Shown: positions 23,220 to 25,122 of the stretch, piece by piece | How the letters are laid out: each line of letters opens with the position of its first letter | Numbering within the stretch: the first letter of the stretch is position 1 | Origin: CAZPZZ01 sp964591245 | GTDB lineage: Bacteria; Acidobacteriota; Vicinamibacteria; Vicinamibacterales; UBA8438 | DNA: 25,122 bases | Direction of reading: 5' to 3' | Assembly: GCA_964591245.1 (NCBI GenBank) | Contig: CAZPZZ010000052.1 | Coordinates: 1 to 25,122 of the forward strand | Program-made: the position numbers and the translations under genes | Notes under the pieces: generated by a model | Databases searched by the model: none | What the model saw: the letters and a program-made list of their open reading frames with translations, nothing else | Told to the model about the DNA's origin: nothing

Positions 23220-24218
23220 TCACTGCTCACTGCCGGCAGCAGCGCGTTCTTCTGCCCGGTGTCCGGCGAGAATGCCTTCCATCCCGATATTGCCTTCGTG
23301 ACAGGCATACTCGAATATCGGCTCTTCGCTACCCATCAGAGGAATCACAACGGTCCAGGGTCGCGTCCAGGTTGTTGGATCCGAGATGGTGACCTCGTAA
23401 TCGAGCGTAGTCGGGCCGACACGCGTCAATCGTTCGACCATACGCAGGTTTTGGCCAGCTCCTCTGAAATCAGCGGATGCCGAATAGTTCGTTGTTTCGA
23501 CCACCAGTGTGTCACCGTCCCAGTATCCGCGCGAATCACCATGGAGTTGGCGGATCTCATCGTCCAGGTGCGGTTGACCTGTGAGAGGAATGAGCCGGGC
23601 GTCATGAATCATTTCATTCATGATGACGACATAGTCCGTACTCTGGAACACTTGGTAGTAACTGTTGTATCCGGCACCCAGGCGCGGCACTCCGTAGGTC
23701 ACGCATCGCTCCGCCAGCGGTCGATCCGAATAGGAATCGGCGGGATGCGCAGCACGATGCGCCCTCAACCCTCGACGCCGTTCTTGCGCAGCAGAAGTCA
23801 TTGACGGAATTCGCCCATCTGGAGGATCGACCACCAACGACGTACTCCCTGTGAAATCTCGTTCAGCGATCCAGAACTGGTTGTAATTCCCAGTGGTTGG
23901 ATCGTAAGAAGTCGCCTCAATTCCCTGAATCGCCGCCAGAACGAGTTGGTCACCAAACAATGCGTCTCCATCACCCACCGCATCGGCCGCGGCCACCTTC
24001 AACGCTGCGAGCTCTTCCTCGGTCAGCGTTGCCCGATCCGCCCAGACTTCGGGACGCTCCAGTGGCGTCGCGTTGTTGTTCGCCCACACCCCCTGCAAAT
24101 TGGGGTGCCCATCCGCCGTACGCGGAAGCGTCCATCCTTCCGCCGCTGGCTGACCAGCCGCTGCCACCGACGCCAACCCTAGAACCAGAAACGCACTCAC
24201 AACGCAACGTCCTCTCAT
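23220..24218 (-). CDS. Exported protein of the 'HPNLQGVW...VVETTN' family, function unknown
   Basis: A 332-residue protein with a signal peptide (MRGRCVVSAFLVLGLASVAAAG). The mature part follows a pattern common in Acidobacteriota and some Proteobacteria: 'TADGHPNLQGVWANNNATPLERP', 'YNQFWIAERDFTGSTSLVVDPPDGRIPSMT', 'RCVTYGVPRLGAGYN', 'VVIMNEMIHDARLIPLTGQPHLDDEIRQLHGDSRGYWDGDTLVVETTNY' and 'FEYACHEGNIGMEGILAG'. No catalytic role is established to my knowledge. AGGAGAG lies 6 nt before ATG 24218. Its C-terminal half resembles the shorter protein at 17511-18287. The stop codon falls in a short tandem repeat. Divergent from the small membrane protein gene. Confidence 0.88.
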   Translation of the reverse strand: MRGRCVVSAFLVLGLASVAAAGQPAAEGWTLPRTADGHPNLQGVWANNNATPLERPEVWADRATLTEEELAALKVAAADAVGDGDALFGDQLVLAAIQGIEATSYDPTTGNYNQFWIAERDFTGSTSLVVDPPDGRIPSMTSAAQERRRGLRAHRAAHPADSYSDRPLAERCVTYGVPRLGAGYNSYYQVFQSTDYVVIMNEMIHDARLIPLTGQPHLDDEIRQLHGDSRGYWDGDTLVVETTNYSASADFRGAGQNLRMVERLTRVGPTTLDYEVTISDPTTWTRPWTVVIPLMGSEEPIFEYACHEGNIGMEGILAGHRAEERAAAGSEQ

Positions 24219-24344
24219 CTACGCTCTCCTTCCGCACCCCCCAATCGTCCGGGATGCGCCCGACGCGTCAGGATTGACGGCCCTGCCTTTATCTTGGATT
24301 GTAGTCAGACGCGGGACAGGGCGCTACCCGCCTCACCGGTACGT

Positions 24345-24375
24345 TTGACAGGAAGCCATTCAGAGCCCAAACTAT
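24345..24375 (+). promoter_or_regulatory. Candidate promoter of the small membrane protein gene
   Basis: A perfect TTGACA (24345-24350) is followed at 17-19 nt by CAAACT (24368-24373) or AACTAT (24370-24375), both weak -10 matches. It lies just upstream of ATG 24398. On the opposite strand TACAAT (24303-24298) may be the -10 of the divergent exported protein. Confidence 0.4.
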
Positions 24376-24397
24376 GGCTGTTCTAAACGGAGACAAT

Positions 24398-24760
24398 ATG
24401 ACCGACACGCGGCAGCTGAACGGAACCGGACGTCTGATCTTATCGGTGCTTTGCGCCGCGCTTTTTTTCGTAATCGCTTTAGAGCCCTACCGTCTGTACA
24501 TGGAGTTTAAGGGGGACATGGAAGTTCTCCTCAAAATCCAAGCCTACGTAGGGTTCATCTTTCTGCTCCTCTGGCTGCTGACGGTGTACGGGCCACTGCG
24601 CACCAGTGCACTCTATGCACCTGGCACCGCAGGGACGGAGCAAGCTGTGCCCCGCGAGCCGGCAACACTGGGATCAAAGGTCTTCTGGATCGCCCTCCAG
24701 ATTCTCGTTGTCCCCTTGCTCATCATCATGGTCGTCGGTCTCATGGCCGCGTTCTCCTGA
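24398..24760 (+). CDS. Small three-helix membrane protein, family unknown
   Basis: A 120-residue protein with three hydrophobic stretches: 'LILSVLCAALFFVIAL' (about 13-28), 'VGFIFLLLWLLTV' (about 50-62) and 'WIALQILVVPLLIIMVVGLMAAF' (about 97-119). Between them are a short charged loop ('EPYRLYMEFKGDMEVLLKIQ') and a Pro/Thr-rich loop. I do not recognise the family. ATG 24398 is preferred because GGAG (24389-24392) precedes it; ATG 24374 in the same frame would add eight residues without a Shine-Dalgarno sequence. The downstream methyltransferase-like frame starts 51 nt after its stop, so the two may be co-transcribed. Confidence 0.78.
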   Translation: MTDTRQLNGTGRLILSVLCAALFFVIALEPYRLYMEFKGDMEVLLKIQAYVGFIFLLLWLLTVYGPLRTSALYAPGTAGTEQAVPREPATLGSKVFWIALQILVVPLLIIMVVGLMAAFS

Positions 24761-24811
24761 TCGCTCGCTATTCCCGATGCACGCGCTACGCTTGAAGCGG
24801 ACGGCTTCCCA

Positions 24812-25122
24812 GTGAGGTCGTTCGTCAGGGCGGTGGCGAGCCGCCTCGGCATTCTCGAATTAGCTCGACGGGCCCGGGACACCGTCGACGGGCTTACTTG
24901 GGCGCATCACAACCGACAATTTCTTCGGCGAAGCGGCGGAGACGGACTCCCGATTCCTCCGCCTCGACTACGGATCTTGACGACTGCATCGGCCTCCGTC
25001 GAGTGGTTTCTCAACAGTGGTCAAGCCGCCAAAGACAGTATCCAGGAACTCTTAAGGGATCAGAGGCTTTCTCCACACCAGGTCACACGCGTACTCGATT
25101 TTGGTTGCGGGTGTGGACGCGT
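24812..25122 (+). CDS. SAM-dependent methyltransferase, N-terminal part (cut by window edge)
   Basis: Reading from GTG 24812 the frame is open to the last base. The product begins VRSFVRAVASRLGILELARR and reaches 'VTRVLDFGCGCGR' at the very end. DFGCGCGR is motif I (the SAM-binding glycine loop) of class I methyltransferases of the Methyltransf_11/25 type. The preceding 'VEWFLNSGQAAKDSIQELL' resembles the leader region of Methyltransf-family proteins associated with glycan or natural-product clusters. GTG is the first usual start after the in-frame stop of the upstream gene (TGA 24758-24760); GAAGCGGA-like purines lie upstream. Substrate cannot be judged from the fragment. Confidence 0.75.
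   Translation, partial: MRSFVRAVASRLGILELARRARDTVDGLTWAHHNRQFLRRSGGDGLPIPPPRLRILTTASASVEWFLNSGQAAKDSIQELLRDQRLSPHQVTRVLDFGCGCGR

Noticed and set aside
1..25122. tRNA, rRNA, CRISPR arrays, riboswitches, prophage or replication origin
   Set aside because: Reading both strands showed no cloverleaf-like, repeat-spacer, conserved rRNA or integrase-like signals. A tRNAscan/Infernal run would be decisive.

Overview
The window is a dense, moderately GC-rich bacterial chromosomal segment with 24 supportable protein genes. Two of these are cut by the window edges: a TPR protein at the left and a methyltransferase at the right. I see no rRNA, tRNA, CRISPR array, intact insertion sequence or phage gene. 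Sixteen of the 24 products carry a Sec, Tat or lipoprotein export signal and two more are integral membrane proteins, so the organism is diderm-like with an active periplasm. The mix of families (DUF6152, DUF4159, exported creatininase-family and FAH-family proteins, c-type heme proteins, 'QGVW...VVETTN' exported proteins, several Tat-exported enzymes) is what I associate with environmental Acidobacteriota or deep-branching Proteobacteria. That placement is inference, not proof.

Left part (1-5550, all minus strand): a compact gene set reading SDR oxidoreductase, asparagine-synthetase-like protein without the glutaminase cysteine, radical SAM protein with a C-terminal cysteine cluster, halogenase-like flavoprotein, then a TPR protein that runs off the edge. 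The first three are 7 nt apart or overlapping. This looks like an operon for modifying or building a small molecule or macromolecule, and it is the best candidate here for an undescribed system. Its first four products are cytosolic, unlike most of the rest of the window.

Middle (5733-12891): an exported lectin-like (endostatin-fold-like) protein, a Tat-exported sulfite-oxidase-family molybdoenzyme, a HupE/UreJ-type membrane protein, a Tat-exported epoxide-hydrolase-like alpha/beta hydrolase, a DUF4159 protein and a Tat-exported PatB/MalY-type PLP enzyme.

Right (12908-25122): an exported creatininase-family protein with altered metal-site residues, followed 18 nt later by a large exported protein with a carboxypeptidase-regulatory-like domain and one heme-c motif. 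Next come a Rap1a/Tai-like small protein overlapping a c'-type cytochrome whose end lies in a terminator hairpin. A four-gene minus-strand operon follows (RimK-like ATP-grasp, PepSY membrane protein, 'VETTNF' exported protein, DUF6152). The window then has an exported FAH-family protein with a near-consensus promoter, an M20 peptidase lipoprotein, a second 'VVETTN' exported protein, a small three-helix membrane protein and the start of a methyltransferase.

Convergent gene pairs are separated by clear hairpins at 6522-6561 and 17027-17064. Annotations rest on reading translated sequence and recalled family motifs; no database search was possible.
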